A stretch of DNA of 7,120 nt from Hyphomicrobiales bacterium (GTDB lineage Bacteria; Pseudomonadota; Alphaproteobacteria; Rhizobiales; Beijerinckiaceae). The notes beneath the pieces are model-generated. The model did not search any database. It was given only the letters and a program-made list of their open reading frames with translations, and had not been told where the DNA came from. Positions 7,016-7,120 of this stretch are shown here, piece after piece (the stretch's first letter is position 1; each line of letters starts with the position of its first letter). Location: contig JAQGKM010000158.1 of the NCBI GenBank assembly GCA_028290125.1, positions 1 through 7,120 on the forward strand, in the 5' to 3' direction. The position numbers and the translations under genes are program-made.

Positions 7016-7120
7016 AAGTTTGGGCTGGCCTCAGTACGACCAGACCCTCCAATGCGACCGCCCCCTGCCCGTCAGTTCGAACGCGCAAGGGATTCACATC
7101 TACGGATTCGAGAATATCTC
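7014..7120 (-). CDS. Acyl-CoA synthetase (ADP-forming type, ATP-grasp), C-terminal fragment
   Basis: The last 34 codons of a gene that starts right of the window read without interruption from 7118 to a TAA at 7016-7014. The peptide contains SVDVNPLRV followed by GAVALEGLVVL. This pattern (acidic-hydrophobic-NPL, then a glycine turn and an A-L-E/D-x-L-V-V-L strand) closes the ATP-grasp domain of NDP-forming acetate/acyl-CoA ligases. Such enzymes make acyl-CoA from a free acid, CoA and ATP. The stop is 17 bases before the TctC ATG, so the two are very likely co-transcribed. Activation of an acid just upstream of an acid receptor and an acyl-CoA dehydrogenase makes pathway sense. Only a short tail is visible, so the family call depends on one motif. 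Confidence 0.7.
   Translation of the reverse strand, partial: DILESVDVNPLRVRTDGQGAVALEGLVVLRPAQT

Overview
The window is gene-dense, high-GC DNA of the kind seen in soil-dwelling or environmental Proteobacteria. A Bradyrhizobium-like alphaproteobacterium or a Burkholderiales-type betaproteobacterium would both fit. The clues are a TctC/Bug-family periplasmic receptor beside acyl-CoA catabolic genes, a LysR regulator, and long antisense open frames caused by GC-rich codon use. The organism call is inference from gene content only. I see no rRNA, tRNA, CRISPR array, insertion sequence or phage gene.

Layout, left to right. (1) Bases 1-1028, + strand: the 3' part of an ABC-transporter periplasmic solute-binding protein of the ferric-iron/type 2 fold. 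Its true start lies left of the window, and the tail of its signal peptide is visible. (2) Bases 1045-2157, - strand, convergent with it: a two-domain cupin protein with a good ribosome binding site and a plausible promoter. (3) Bases 2282-2506, - strand: a small secreted protein with four cysteines, followed by the best perfect hairpin in the window. (4) Bases 2680-3582, - strand: a LysR-family regulator whose leader folds into a nested inverted repeat covering its Shine-Dalgarno. (5) Bases 3700-7120, - strand: an apparent catabolic operon. In transcription order it holds the C-terminus of an ATP-grasp acyl-CoA synthetase (only 34 residues in the window), a TctC receptor and a 735-residue fused acyl-CoA dehydrogenase.

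How the genes may work together: the right-hand cluster reads as a carboxylic-acid utilisation unit. The receptor would capture an organic acid in the periplasm, the synthetase would activate it to a CoA thioester, and the dehydrogenase would insert the alpha,beta double bond. The LysR protein just downstream is the likely regulator. The substrate cannot be named from sequence. The left-hand genes (binding protein, cupin, small secreted protein) have no obvious link to this pathway.

The points most worth a second look are the dehydrogenase, whose two halves carry complementary parts of one active site, and the structured leader of the LysR gene. I found no clear evidence of a wholly new system.
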